From Maribacter sp. MJ134 (lineage in GTDB: Bacteria; Bacteroidota; Bacteroidia; Flavobacteriales; Flavobacteriaceae): a DNA stretch of 64,000 bases. Below the pieces are notes generated by a model. It searched no databases and had not been told where the DNA came from. It saw only the letters and a list, made by a program, of their open reading frames with translations. The stretch covers positions 3,596,001 through 3,660,000 of the forward strand of contig NZ_CP034570.1 of the NCBI RefSeq assembly GCF_003970695.1, written 5' to 3'. The first letter of the stretch is position 1. Each line of letters opens with the position of its first letter. The position numbers and the translations under genes are program-made. Below, piece by piece: positions 46,425-55,441 of this stretch.

Positions 46425-48164
46425 TTATATCCTCGCCTGATACGTGAACAGATTATAATACCTACCCTCAGTAGCTATTAATTCATCATGGGTTCCCTGC
46501 TCCGCTATTTTTCCATTCTCTATAACCAGAATTTGGTTCGCTTTCCGAATGGTGCTCAAACGGTGGGCAATTACAAAAGTGGTTCTTCCTTCGGTTAGTG
46601 CGGCCAAACTTTTTTGTATCAACGCTTCACTCTCTGTATCTAGATTGGAAGTCGCTTCATCAAGAATTAGAATTTTTGGATTTGCCAATACTGCACGGGC
46701 AATGGCGATACGCTGGCGTTGTCCACCAGAAAGTTTTACACCGCGTTCGCCGATCAGGGTTTCCAAACCATCATCAAACCGGTCCGTAAACTCATCTACG
46801 TATGCTGCTTTTACTGCTGCTTGTAACTCTTCTTCAGAGGCATTGGGTCTGGGGAAAAGGATATTATCTTTTATGGTACCCTCAAATAAGAAATCATCTT
46901 GCAATACAACACCTAAAAACTGACGAAAACTGGTCAAATCTACCTTTGCCATATCAATCCCGTCTACTGTAATCTTGCCTGAATCCGGGTTCAAAAAAGT
47001 AGCTGCCAAACCGGCAATAGTGGATTTACCTGACCCCGAACTGCCTACCAAAGCTATGACATCCCCTGACTTTACCTTAAAACTAATATTGTGCAGCACA
47101 TCCTTATCTTCTTCATAAGCAAATGAAACATCTTCAAAAGACATATCACCATGAATATTTGAAAGCTGAACGGTACGCTCTTTTTCGTTTGCTTCGGATA
47201 CTTCGTTCATCAGTTCTTCTGTCCGGTCAAGACCTGCCAATGCTTCCGTTAACTGACTACCAATATTACTCATCTGTACGATTGGGGCAATCATCAGCGC
47301 CAATAAAAAGGTAAATTCAAAATATTGCCCCGTCGTTAATTCTCCTTCCATCATTTTATAGCCACCATATCCCATCATTATTCCTGTTGTGGCCAAGCCT
47401 AAAAGAAACGTGGACGAACTTGTCATTACAGCAGTAGCGGTTAAACTCTTTTTTACGTTCCGGTATAATTTGTCAACACCTTTTTCGAATACCTTTGCTT
47501 CTTGCGCTTCTGCATTAAATCCTTTGATTACCCGTATTCCGCCAAGAGTTTCGGTTAATCGTCCTTTGACTTCCGCATTTATTTTACCTCGGTCACGAAA
47601 AACGGGACGGATAATTTTAAAAGCTTTTAAAGCGATTATGGCAAATAAAACAAGAGGAATAAAAGTAAGCAATGTCATACCCGGACTTATTCTCAATAAA
47701 AGTATTAGTGATACGATTGCCGTAATGGTTCCGCCCACTAACTGCACCAATCCAGTTCCAATTAGGTTTCGAACACCTTCAACATCGCTCATAATCCTTG
47801 AGACCAAAGCCCCTGATTTTGTATTGTCAAAAAATCGAATGGGTAATGAGAGTACCTGTTTCTGTACCTGTGCCCTAAGCTCGGAAATCATATATTGTGC
47901 TTGTATGCTGAGGACCTTGGTCAAAAGAAAAGACATAAGACCTTGTACGAAAAAAGAAAATATAACTATGGCTACTAGTATTTTGAGAAGGTCATAATCT
48001 TTATTGGGTACAATGTCGTCCAAAAAATAGCGAAGAGATACTGGCGCTACGAAACTCGCCGCTTTACTAATTACAATTAATACCAGTCCAAGGAAAACTA
48101 ACTTTCGTCTGGGCCAAATAATGGTTTTGAACGCGGTAAGAATACTAACTTTTTTTTCGGGCAT
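46425..48164 (-). CDS. MsbA-like ABC exporter (fused permease-ATPase)
   Basis: This encodes a 579-residue half-transporter. Six membrane helices occupy residues ~20-310, with the usual two cytoplasmic loops. The nucleotide-binding domain has Walker A GSSGSGKST, Q-loop VLQDDFLF, signature LSGGQRQRIAIARA, Walker B LILDEATSNLD and switch IAHRLST. It dimerises and flips lipids, lipid A or hydrophobic drugs across the inner membrane. The specific substrate cannot be read. It is convergent with recQ and divergent from the protease, with a 211-bp promoter region between. It is not part of the MacB-type array, whose permeases and ATPases are separate chains. Confidence 0.9.
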   Translation of the reverse strand: MPEKKVSILTAFKTIIWPRRKLVFLGLVLIVISKAASFVAPVSLRYFLDDIVPNKDYDLLKILVAIVIFSFFVQGLMSFLLTKVLSIQAQYMISELRAQVQKQVLSLPIRFFDNTKSGALVSRIMSDVEGVRNLIGTGLVQLVGGTITAIVSLILLLRISPGMTLLTFIPLVLFAIIALKAFKIIRPVFRDRGKINAEVKGRLTETLGGIRVIKGFNAEAQEAKVFEKGVDKLYRNVKKSLTATAVMTSSSTFLLGLATTGIMMGYGGYKMMEGELTTGQYFEFTFLLALMIAPIVQMSNIGSQLTEALAGLDRTEELMNEVSEANEKERTVQLSNIHGDMSFEDVSFAYEEDKDVLHNISFKVKSGDVIALVGSSGSGKSTIAGLAATFLNPDSGKITVDGIDMAKVDLTSFRQFLGVVLQDDFLFEGTIKDNILFPRPNASEEELQAAVKAAYVDEFTDRFDDGLETLIGERGVKLSGGQRQRIAIARAVLANPKILILDEATSNLDTESEALIQKSLAALTEGRTTFVIAHRLSTIRKANQILVIENGKIAEQGTHDELIATEGRYYNLFTYQARI

Positions 48165-48375
48165 TAATTCAGTTTTAGTAGGAGTCCGTTCGAAGTTTTA
48201 TGAGATATTGAAAACAGCGTATAAAGGTAGGTATTATTGAAAAAGAATTTGAATTTATAAAGGTGTAATAGTCATAAGAGGGGTATTTGAAAAAATAAAT
48301 GCAAGTGGGTCCGTTAGTTTAGATGGGTGGCTTACGACCAAACGGAATATGTAACCAACTAGAACAACCATAGAC

Positions 48376-49478
48376 ATGAAAAAAACAACAAAAGTACTTG
48401 CCCTACTGTTTTCGTTTAGCCTTACCGCGCTTATGGCGCAAGAGGGTCACCACGCACCGGCAAAAAAAAGAACATTCCCTAAAAATCTTTCGGCTCAGGA
48501 AACAAGCGTTGCTAAGTTGTACAATGAAGTTATTGCTTCGGTGGTTACTATTTACACCACCTCAAACTCTTTTACGCAAACCGGCCCGGTACAGAACAAG
48601 GGACTTGGCTCCGGAGTCCTAATTTCGTCTGATTGTCATATACTTACCGCAGCTCATGTGGTAGATGGGTCTTCTTCCATAAGTATTAAGACACAAGATG
48701 GGAAATTGCGCAAAGCAACCTTGCTTTTCAGTGAAAAATCTGCAGATATTGCACTTTTGAAGCTAGATGTGCCGGACAGTTCCCTTTCCCATGCCACTTT
48801 TGGCGATTCCGATACCATGGCCGTAGGTCAGAACGTGTATGCCATTGGTAGTCCTTACGGTATGGAAAATTCATTTTCATCGGGTATCGTATCGGCGTTT
48901 CGGAACTTCAATACGCTTTATGACGGGACTGTAAATATTGAATTCATTCAAACGGATGCAGCCATTAATTCTGGGAATAGTGGTGGACCCCTTTTCAATT
49001 CTAACGGAGAAGTAGTGGGTATCGCATCTAGTATTTTGACCGTTTCAGGTGGTTTTCAAGGTATAGGCATGGCCGTAACAAGTAATACGGTTAAATCCTT
49101 GTTGTCCTTTGAAGATAGGCCTTGGATTGGTATTGAAGGGGTTTTTTAAAGTCGGACGAGCTGGCCAAGTTGTTTAATCTGAATCTTACTGGAGGGCTTC
49201 TAGTACAAAAAGTTGCCAAGTCCAGCCCAGCTAGTGCTGCGGGCATTCGGGGTGGTTATATACCTGCTAATATTGGCGGTAAGGAAATGCTCTTTGGTGG
49301 TGATATCATATTGAAGATAGGACCACAGGAGACCTGCCACGTAGGCTGTTTGGAAGGGGTAAAAAAATTGTTGGTGAACAAAGAGAAAATTGCGGTTAGC
49401 TATTTGCGGGAGGGAAAAGAGCATATGGTTACAGTTGATGCTTCCGAGGTACGCAAGAATTTTTTGACTATCAATTAG
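48376..49478 (+). pseudogene. HtrA/DegP-like serine protease, split by a -1 frameshift before the PDZ domain
   Basis: Two frames make one protein. The first (48376-49149) has a signal peptide ending near LTALMAQ and a trypsin-like domain with His in LTAAHVVDG, Asp in SADIALLKLD and Ser in GNSGGPLF. It then stops at 49147 after IGIEGVF. The second (to 49478) reads LKSDELAKLF, then a PDZ domain (GGLLVQKVAKSSPASAAGIRGG). Restoring one T to the T6 run at 49142-49147 gives a single 367-residue S1C-family protease for periplasmic quality control. As it stands, a PDZ-free 257-residue protease with an intact catalytic triad could still be made. Slippage of tRNA-Phe on TTT with a stop in the A-site could also yield the full protein. 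Confidence 0.85.
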
Positions 49479-49504
49479 AATTGCTCTTAGCAAATATGGG
49501 AAAT

Positions 49505-49520
49505 AGAGCGTTTTGGCTCT
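49505..49520 (+). terminator. Possible weak terminator after the protease
   Basis: AGAGC-GTTTTG-GCTCT makes a 5-bp stem 27 bp after the protease stop and is followed by CTTCTT. The T-run is poor, so this is a weak call. Confidence 0.3.
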
Positions 49521-49600
49521 CTTCTTGGCCGGTTCCAGATTAAAACAAATTCCCTAAAGCTCGTTTCTGAACAGTTAACTCAACACAGTGAGAAGTGTAC

Positions 49601-49608
49601 TATCTTTG
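49601..49608 (+). promoter_or_regulatory. Bacteroidota-type -7 element upstream of the TPM-domain gene
   Basis: TATCTTTG fits TAnnTTTG. Transcription from about 49615 would exclude the upstream in-frame start at 49595 and favours the ATG at 49649, where a signal peptide begins. Confidence 0.5.
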
Positions 49609-49648
49609 GAAAAGATTCATTTTCAATCTATTTATTCCATTGATTCCG

Positions 49649-50692
49649 ATGTTTAAAAAAACACTTGCGTCATTTTTACTCTTCTTTTCATTAGCGCTTG
49701 GTGCACAACAGCAATACATGGCGTTGCAAGAAATTGTGACCGATAGCGCGGCCATTTTCAATGCAAATGAATTACTGGAATTAAAAAATAGGCTTACCGA
49801 TTTTGAATCGGGTACAACCAATCAATTAGTCGTGGTCACTATAGAGCGTTTAGGTTTTGAGACCATAGAAACCTATGCGAACGGGCTTTTTAATGAAAAT
49901 AGACTAGGACAACAGGGGAAGGATAATGGTTTACTTATTTTATTCGCAGAACACGATAGGGAAGTGCGTATAGAAGTGGGTTACGGACTAGAACCCTATA
50001 TTACAGATGCGGTCGCATCCCGTATCATTAGGAATACGATGATTCCCCATTTCAAGGAAGAGCGGTATTACAAAGGTATTTCTGAGGCAACTGACCAATT
50101 AATTTCGTTTTTGCAAGAACCTGAGGCACTGGAAGAGTTTAAAGCTGAAATTGAAAATGACGAAAAAAGAGACAGGCGCATAGGCTACGGATTTTTATTC
50201 TTGTTTTTATTGTTATTTGTCGGTTTTGGGGGGTTCTTTTTCTTTAAATCATATAAAAGTTTGGTGGAGGTTCTCAGGGGGATTTTAATTGGCAAATTAG
50301 GATTGATTCCCGGATTGTTCATGATTTTAGGAGTGTCTTTATCTGCGCTTTTCGGACTGGTGTTTATGGCGGTTCCTCTAGTGGTTTTTATATCAATATA
50401 TAAGGAAGAATTTTTACCTAGAGCGTTACTTTTTGAGCACCCGGAAATGTTGTTATTACTGCTGATCCCCTTCTTCGGGATAGCCACGCTCATTGCTTTT
50501 TTTAAAATTAAATTTTTTGGGAAAGATGTTTTTGAACTTTCCTTGATTAAGAACGACAAAACCTATTACAGAAAAACCTTTTCATCTTCAGGAACCCATT
50601 CTTTTGGCTCTAGCTCGTCAGGCAGCAGTTCTAGTGGTTTCTCTGGAGGCGGTGGTAGTTCTGGCGGAGGTGGTGCTAGTGGAAGTTGGTAA
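49649..50692 (+). CDS. TPM-domain membrane protein (YgcG family)
   Basis: This encodes 347 residues from the ATG at 49649. A signal peptide (MFKKTLASFLLFFSLALGAQ) precedes a TPM domain at ~25-155, with VTDSAAIFNANELLELKNRL, QLVVVTIERLG and REVRIEVGYGLEPYITD. Two or three membrane helices follow (~180-205, ~225-260, ~275-295). The tail is almost pure Ser and Gly, the hallmark of the YgcG/Psb32-like group. The domain's function is uncertain; in plants a relative is linked to photosystem II repair, and phosphatase activity has been reported. It is probably anchored in the inner membrane with the TPM domain in the periplasm. Confidence 0.85.
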   Translation: MFKKTLASFLLFFSLALGAQQQYMALQEIVTDSAAIFNANELLELKNRLTDFESGTTNQLVVVTIERLGFETIETYANGLFNENRLGQQGKDNGLLILFAEHDREVRIEVGYGLEPYITDAVASRIIRNTMIPHFKEERYYKGISEATDQLISFLQEPEALEEFKAEIENDEKRDRRIGYGFLFLFLLLFVGFGGFFFFKSYKSLVEVLRGILIGKLGLIPGLFMILGVSLSALFGLVFMAVPLVVFISIYKEEFLPRALLFEHPEMLLLLLIPFFGIATLIAFFKIKFFGKDVFELSLIKNDKTYYRKTFSSSGTHSFGSSSSGSSSSGFSGGGGSSGGGGASGSW

Positions 50693-50738
50693 TTTCAGAC
50701 CAATTACCGTATCTTCATTCGCTTAAAAATTAATCCAT

Positions 50739-52925
50739 ATGAAATCTATTGTGCTCATCTTTTTATCCGTTCTACTGTTCACGTCCTGTACCTCTGAAAC
50801 GAAACCTTTGACGGAAAGTGAAAGATGGGAAAAACAAGCCCAGACCATTGAAATTATTAGGGATGATTATGGAGTTCCGCACATTTATGGCAAAACGGAT
50901 GCCGACGCCGTTTTTGGATTGCTATATGCGCAATGTGAGGATGATTTTAATCGTGTAGAGCAAAATTACATCTGGGCCACAGGTCGCTTGGCGGAGGTAG
51001 AAGGTGATGAAGCGTTGTACAGTGATTTACGGGCAAAACTTTTCATGACGGAGGACGAGGCAAAAGCCAATTATGAAAAGAGCCCGGATTGGTTAAAGAA
51101 ATTATGTGATGCGTTTGCGGACGGGGTTAATTATTACCTGCACACCCACCCAGAAGTGAAACCTAAATTACTAACAAGATTTGAGCCCTGGATGCCCATG
51201 TATTTTAGTGAAGGGAGTATTGGTGGCGATATTGAGCGCATAAGAACTAGCGAAATAAAGGCCTTTTATGAGGGGAACATGGAAATACCAGAGTCGGAAA
51301 TTATGGCCATTGAAAAGGAAGAGGAAATGGCCGAACCACAAGGTTCTAATGGTATAGCTATTTCTGGAGATTTAACCCAATCCGGCAACGCAATGCTCTT
51401 GATTAATCCGCATACTTCCTTCTATTTTAGAGGGGAAGTCCACGTGGTTTCAGAGGAAGGATTAAATGCTTATGGCGCGGTAACTTGGGGTCAATTTTTC
51501 GTGTACCAAGGCTTTAACGAGAAAACGGGATGGATGCACACATCTACCTATACCGATGTGATGGACGAGTTCAAGGAAAACATTACAAGCTTAGAGGGGA
51601 AAATCCTTTATCAATATGGCGAAGAATTACGACCTGTTGAAGTTTCAGAAATCACTTTAAAATATAAGAGTGGTGAAGGGTTAAAAGAAAAGAAATTTCC
51701 TGCCTATCGCACGCACCACGGACCCATTACCCATATGGAAGATGGTAAATGGACCGCTTCTGCGATGATGTGGGAGCCCGTAAAGGCCTTAGAGCAGTCT
51801 TTTGTGCGTACCAAAAAAGAGGGCTACAAAGGTTTCCGTGAAATGATGGACATACGCACCAATTCCAGTAACAATACCGTCTATGCAGACGCTGAGGGGA
51901 ACATTGCCTATTTCCATGGTAATTTTATTCCCAAGCGCGATGTGAGTTTTGACTATTCACGGCCTGTGGAGGGTTGGGACCCCAAAACGGATTGGCAAGG
52001 TTTACATACGGTAGAGGAGAATATTCTGGTGCTCAACCCTGAAAATGGATGGATACAAAATTGTAATTCTACACCCTATACTTCGGCATTGGAGTTTAGT
52101 CCTAAAAAGGAGGACTATCCCTATTATATGTCACGTGACCAAGAAAATTTTAGGGGTATTCATGCCGTAAGTCTTTTAAAGGATACAGAGGGATACACCT
52201 TGGATTCGTTAATTGAACTTGCACACGACCCATATTTGCCCGCCTTTAAAGCGCTAATACCCGGGCTCATAAAAGCTTATTATATGCATGATGATAGAAA
52301 CCCTAAACTACAGGAGGCGATAGCGGAATTGGCCGATTGGGATTTTAAAACCTCAAAGGAATCTGTCGCAATGACCCTGGCGCACTTTTATGGTACTCAG
52401 TATTATAAAGAAGGAAGTTATCCTGAAGGGTTAATCCCTATGGAAAGAGTGCAATATTGGGGAAGTTTATCTCCTAACGGCGAAAAGCTTAGAATATTCG
52501 AGACGGTTATAGACCACTTAATTACGGATTTTGGAACTTGGAAACTTCCTTGGGGAGAAGTAAATAGATACCAACGTCTAAATGGCGATATACAACAGCA
52601 GTTTGATGATGATAAACCTAGCCTTGCCGTTGGTTTTGCTTCTGGTAGATGGGGAGCTCTAGCCGCTTATGGTGCTCGTTACGAAACAGAGGGAGCAAAG
52701 AAAATCTACGGCACCCGAGGCAATAGTTTTGTTGCTGCGGTCGAATTTGGAGATAAGGTTAAAGCCAAAACGATTTTAGCGGGAGGGCAAAGTGGAAATC
52801 CTAATTCGCCACATTTTGATGATCAAATCCAAAAATATATTAATGTAGACTGGAAGGATGCGTTATATTACAGGGGTGATGTATTAAAAAGGGCAAAAGA
52901 AACATATAGGCCAGGAAAGAGATAA
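50739..52925 (+). CDS. Penicillin-acylase-family lipoprotein (Ntn hydrolase)
   Basis: This encodes 728 residues with a lipoprotein signal ending LLFTSC. The family's N-terminal block is IIRDDYGVPHIYGKTDADA. Self-cleavage should occur before Ser203 in AEPQGSNGIAISG, which becomes the N-terminal nucleophile of the beta chain. The beta chain contains INPHTSFYFRGEVHVVS and a WNNT-like NSSNNTVYADAEGN. Members hydrolyse amide bonds of beta-lactams, acyl-homoserine lactones or N-acyl amino acids. The natural substrate here is not known, and quorum-signal or acyl-peptide cleavage is possible. It is anchored in the periplasm or on the surface. It converges with a small secreted-protein gene 5 bp away. 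Confidence 0.9.
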   Translation: MKSIVLIFLSVLLFTSCTSETKPLTESERWEKQAQTIEIIRDDYGVPHIYGKTDADAVFGLLYAQCEDDFNRVEQNYIWATGRLAEVEGDEALYSDLRAKLFMTEDEAKANYEKSPDWLKKLCDAFADGVNYYLHTHPEVKPKLLTRFEPWMPMYFSEGSIGGDIERIRTSEIKAFYEGNMEIPESEIMAIEKEEEMAEPQGSNGIAISGDLTQSGNAMLLINPHTSFYFRGEVHVVSEEGLNAYGAVTWGQFFVYQGFNEKTGWMHTSTYTDVMDEFKENITSLEGKILYQYGEELRPVEVSEITLKYKSGEGLKEKKFPAYRTHHGPITHMEDGKWTASAMMWEPVKALEQSFVRTKKEGYKGFREMMDIRTNSSNNTVYADAEGNIAYFHGNFIPKRDVSFDYSRPVEGWDPKTDWQGLHTVEENILVLNPENGWIQNCNSTPYTSALEFSPKKEDYPYYMSRDQENFRGIHAVSLLKDTEGYTLDSLIELAHDPYLPAFKALIPGLIKAYYMHDDRNPKLQEAIAELADWDFKTSKESVAMTLAHFYGTQYYKEGSYPEGLIPMERVQYWGSLSPNGEKLRIFETVIDHLITDFGTWKLPWGEVNRYQRLNGDIQQQFDDDKPSLAVGFASGRWGALAAYGARYETEGAKKIYGTRGNSFVAAVEFGDKVKAKTILAGGQSGNPNSPHFDDQIQKYINVDWKDALYYRGDVLKRAKETYRPGKR

Positions 52926-52930
52926 TAGTC

Positions 52931-53575
52931 TTATTCTTTCGTGACGATTAAAGTGGCCTTAGAGCCCGAAGATAGCAACCATTTATTGGAATAGATGAGT
53001 TGTCCCGTATCATCGTAAACATCTACTTGCGCAGTGTTGGGCGCTGAAGAACCATGGTTCAAAGCTTCGAAATCTAGTTTGTTAAAACCTTTTTGTAAGT
53101 CTACATTAACACCTTTAAAGGCTCCGGTAAGCAACATGTTCGGTTCTACGACCATATCGTTGACCCAAATTTTAACCCGGTCTCCATCAACATATTCGTG
53201 ATCTCTACAAACAACACCTATAAATTTACCATTACTCTTAACGTCACCTAAATATTGATCGGCAAAGTATTCTCCAGAGCCTCCAAGTCGTTCTCCAGGT
53301 CCTATACGCGGGTCTATTTTAAGACCGGTTCCTGCTTGCACCAGTTCCTCATCCGGAATCATTTTAACTGGTTTAGGTTTTTTATAATCCAGTTCCGGTT
53401 GTTCTTTTATAACCGATGGAATATTTAGTACCGGCCCGGTTTTGGTGGTGCCCTTCGGGTCCGCCTTTTTTATCGCCTCAATTTTCAAGGGTTTCTGGGT
53501 AGGAATATCCGATTGCGCATGAACTACGGTAAAAGCACAAAAGCATAAAGCAAAAAAGAGTATATTTTTAATCAT
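52931..53575 (-). CDS. Secreted protein of unknown function
   Basis: This encodes 214 residues with a signal peptide (MIKNILFFALCFCAFTVVHAQ). The region ~22-85 is Lys/Pro-rich and low in complexity. The region ~90-214 is a compact beta-rich domain with LGGSGEYFADQYLGDV, VCRDHEYVDGDRVKIWVND and GFNKLDFEALNHGSS, ending in a strand that could close a jelly roll. No catalytic motif is visible. I recognise the layout from other Flavobacteriaceae proteins of unknown function. It stands alone on its strand, 62 bp from the SGNH hydrolase, and could be cotranscribed with that operon. Confidence 0.7.
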   Translation of the reverse strand: MIKNILFFALCFCAFTVVHAQSDIPTQKPLKIEAIKKADPKGTTKTGPVLNIPSVIKEQPELDYKKPKPVKMIPDEELVQAGTGLKIDPRIGPGERLGGSGEYFADQYLGDVKSNGKFIGVVCRDHEYVDGDRVKIWVNDMVVEPNMLLTGAFKGVNVDLQKGFNKLDFEALNHGSSAPNTAQVDVYDDTGQLIYSNKWLLSSGSKATLIVTKE

Positions 53576-53637
53576 CGATTACCTGTAAAAATCAAATAAA
53601 GATAACAAATACCCTGCCATAGGGACTTAAGGGCTTG

Positions 53638-54384
53638 TTAAATTGTTAAATGATCGACAACGGTGTCCATAATCAGTTGATGTCCTGCCGAATTCGGGTG
53701 TATAGGGTCTTGGTCATAACATGTCTCTTGATGTCTTAGTAATGGTGTATGAATGTCTATGGCACCTAAGCTATTTGAATGTTGGACACCTTTTATGATT
53801 TCACAGAATTTTAGCAATACTTCGCTCTCGTATTTTGGATATGGATTGGTATAACCATAATCCGTTTGCCCTGAGTTAGGGGAGATGGGTGCTGCTTTCA
53901 ATGCAAGTGGTGGTGGCGTTAAAAGAATGGCTTTGGTTCCCTTTAATTTTATCTTTTCCAAGAAGGAGTAGATGCCTATGGTATAACCATCGAATAATTT
54001 GGGTGAAGGAGCTCCGTAAATACCGCAATTAATGCCGTAGCAGAATAAGATGATATCTACATGGGTACTATTAAGTAGCCCGTCCAGTCTTTCAAATAAA
54101 TAGGGTCTCGGTCCGGAGTGGTTTTTTTCGGTAAGTCCGGTAATTGTTTCGCTGCTTTTTCCCCAATTCAGGAACCTAATGTTTAAGCTTTTGTGGTTCG
54201 TATCCACGTAATTTTGAAGTAGTTGAACATATCCATCTTGTGTAGCTGTAATACTATCACCTAAACAGGCGATAGTATAATTCTTTTTAAGAAGTATTTT
54301 CTTTGATTCTGTACAGTTGAGAAGTAAAGTACCCAACGCGCCCAAAGAACTTATAGTTACGAATTGTCGTCTGTTCATGTCCAA
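53638..54384 (-). CDS. SGNH/GDSL-family hydrolase lipoprotein with Tat-like signal
   Basis: This encodes 248 residues. The N-terminus carries a twin arginine (MNRRQFVTISSLG) and a lipobox-like LLLNC, so export as a folded lipoprotein is likely. Block I is CLGDSITAT with the nucleophile Ser, block II has Gly in NWGKSSETI, block III has Asn in CYGINCG, and block V is DPIHPN with the catalytic His. Substrates of the family include esters of sugars, lipids and amino acids. Its start overlaps the stop of the dipeptidase gene by 10 bp, tying it to the amino-acid operon upstream. I infer it deacylates a ligand handled by that pathway. Confidence 0.85.
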   Translation of the reverse strand: MDMNRRQFVTISSLGALGTLLLNCTESKKILLKKNYTIACLGDSITATQDGYVQLLQNYVDTNHKSLNIRFLNWGKSSETITGLTEKNHSGPRPYLFERLDGLLNSTHVDIILFCYGINCGIYGAPSPKLFDGYTIGIYSFLEKIKLKGTKAILLTPPPLALKAAPISPNSGQTDYGYTNPYPKYESEVLLKFCEIIKGVQHSNSLGAIDIHTPLLRHQETCYDQDPIHPNSAGHQLIMDTVVDHLTI

Positions 54385-55439
54385 GTATGCCGTAGGAAAT
54401 TAATAAAATTACGATTCATAATATTAGAAATATCATCGGAATCATATCCTTTTTTGGTCAATAATACGGGAATGTTCTGTAAATCTGCAATCGTATCTAA
54501 ATCCATTGGAGCTTGTTCTTTTCCGAATCCGCCATCTAAATCGGTACCAATACCAACGTGCAAAGAGTTTCCCGCTAGTTGACAAATATGATCAATGTTC
54601 TGCACCATATGTTCTAGTGTTACACCCATTTTTTCTGGGGTAGATTTTCCACGTTGCCAGTTGGGAACCATCATCCAAGCATCCAAAGCAGTTCCAATGA
54701 CCGCTTTTCTATCAATTAATTCTAATAGTTGTTCGTCCGAAAATTGACGGTTGTGATTCACGAATTTTCTACAATTATTATGGCTTGCCCAGATTGGGCC
54801 TTCGTAGACTTTCATAGTTTCCCAAAAACTCTGGTCGCACAAATGTGTAGCATCGAGAATTAAATTAAGTTTTTCAATTTTTTTTAGAAGTTCCTTACCC
54901 TTAACGCCAATTCCACCTATGGAATCCGTTCCAAAGGCATAGGTTCCCGGTCCGTAATGTGCAGGGCCTATCGCACGTAGACCTTGTTCATATGATTTTT
55001 CCAAATAATCTAGATTGATAATGGAATCTGCTCCCTCTAGACTTAGGATATATCCAATTGGAGTATTTTTTTTGTTCTTCTGCCAATTTTCTAAATGAGC
55101 GTTCAGTTCTCTTTTATTGGTAATTTGCCTAAGCCATCCGTCATCTTCCATGGATTTGTACCATGACAGTTGCCCCTGCGTTTGGGCCCATGCCTGTTGT
55201 GGAGAATTCCAACCAGGTAAGGTGTTTTTTGGTTTTACGTAACGGGCAATCTGGGTGGCAACGCAAAGTCCAATATTACCTTTTCGCATGGCATCAAAAG
55301 ATACGGTGTTTTTTTCGCGATCAGGTTTGTCCGTCATGCCCTGTTCACTTTCTCTTATTTCCGCTACGGACCATCGAAGGTCACGGTTCCATTCCATGGC
55401 ATTCATGGATAGGTCTAGGTGGGCATCGAAAATGAACAT
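54375..55439 (-). CDS. Membrane dipeptidase, M19 family
   Basis: This encodes 354 residues from the ATG at 55439, which directly precedes the first metal motif (FDAHLDLS). Further zinc ligands and substrate residues lie in LSLEGADSI, LDATHLCDQSFW, WASHNNCRKF and GIGTDLDGGFG. M19 enzymes (renal dipeptidase family) cleave dipeptides and tolerate or prefer D-residues at the C-terminal side. No signal peptide is present, so it should act in the cytoplasm. It starts 3 bp after the stop of the D-threonine-aldolase-like gene, so its D-amino-acid product could go straight to that enzyme. Confidence 0.9.
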   Translation of the reverse strand: MFIFDAHLDLSMNAMEWNRDLRWSVAEIRESEQGMTDKPDREKNTVSFDAMRKGNIGLCVATQIARYVKPKNTLPGWNSPQQAWAQTQGQLSWYKSMEDDGWLRQITNKRELNAHLENWQKNKKNTPIGYILSLEGADSIINLDYLEKSYEQGLRAIGPAHYGPGTYAFGTDSIGGIGVKGKELLKKIEKLNLILDATHLCDQSFWETMKVYEGPIWASHNNCRKFVNHNRQFSDEQLLELIDRKAVIGTALDAWMMVPNWQRGKSTPEKMGVTLEHMVQNIDHICQLAGNSLHVGIGTDLDGGFGKEQAPMDLDTIADLQNIPVLLTKKGYDSDDISNIMNRNFINFLRHTWT

Positions 55440-55441
55440 AC

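Noticed and set aside
47389..47997. 202-codon plus-strand ORF
   Set aside because: It lies wholly antisense to the MsbA-like exporter, whose domains are unambiguous, and has no recognisable motif.
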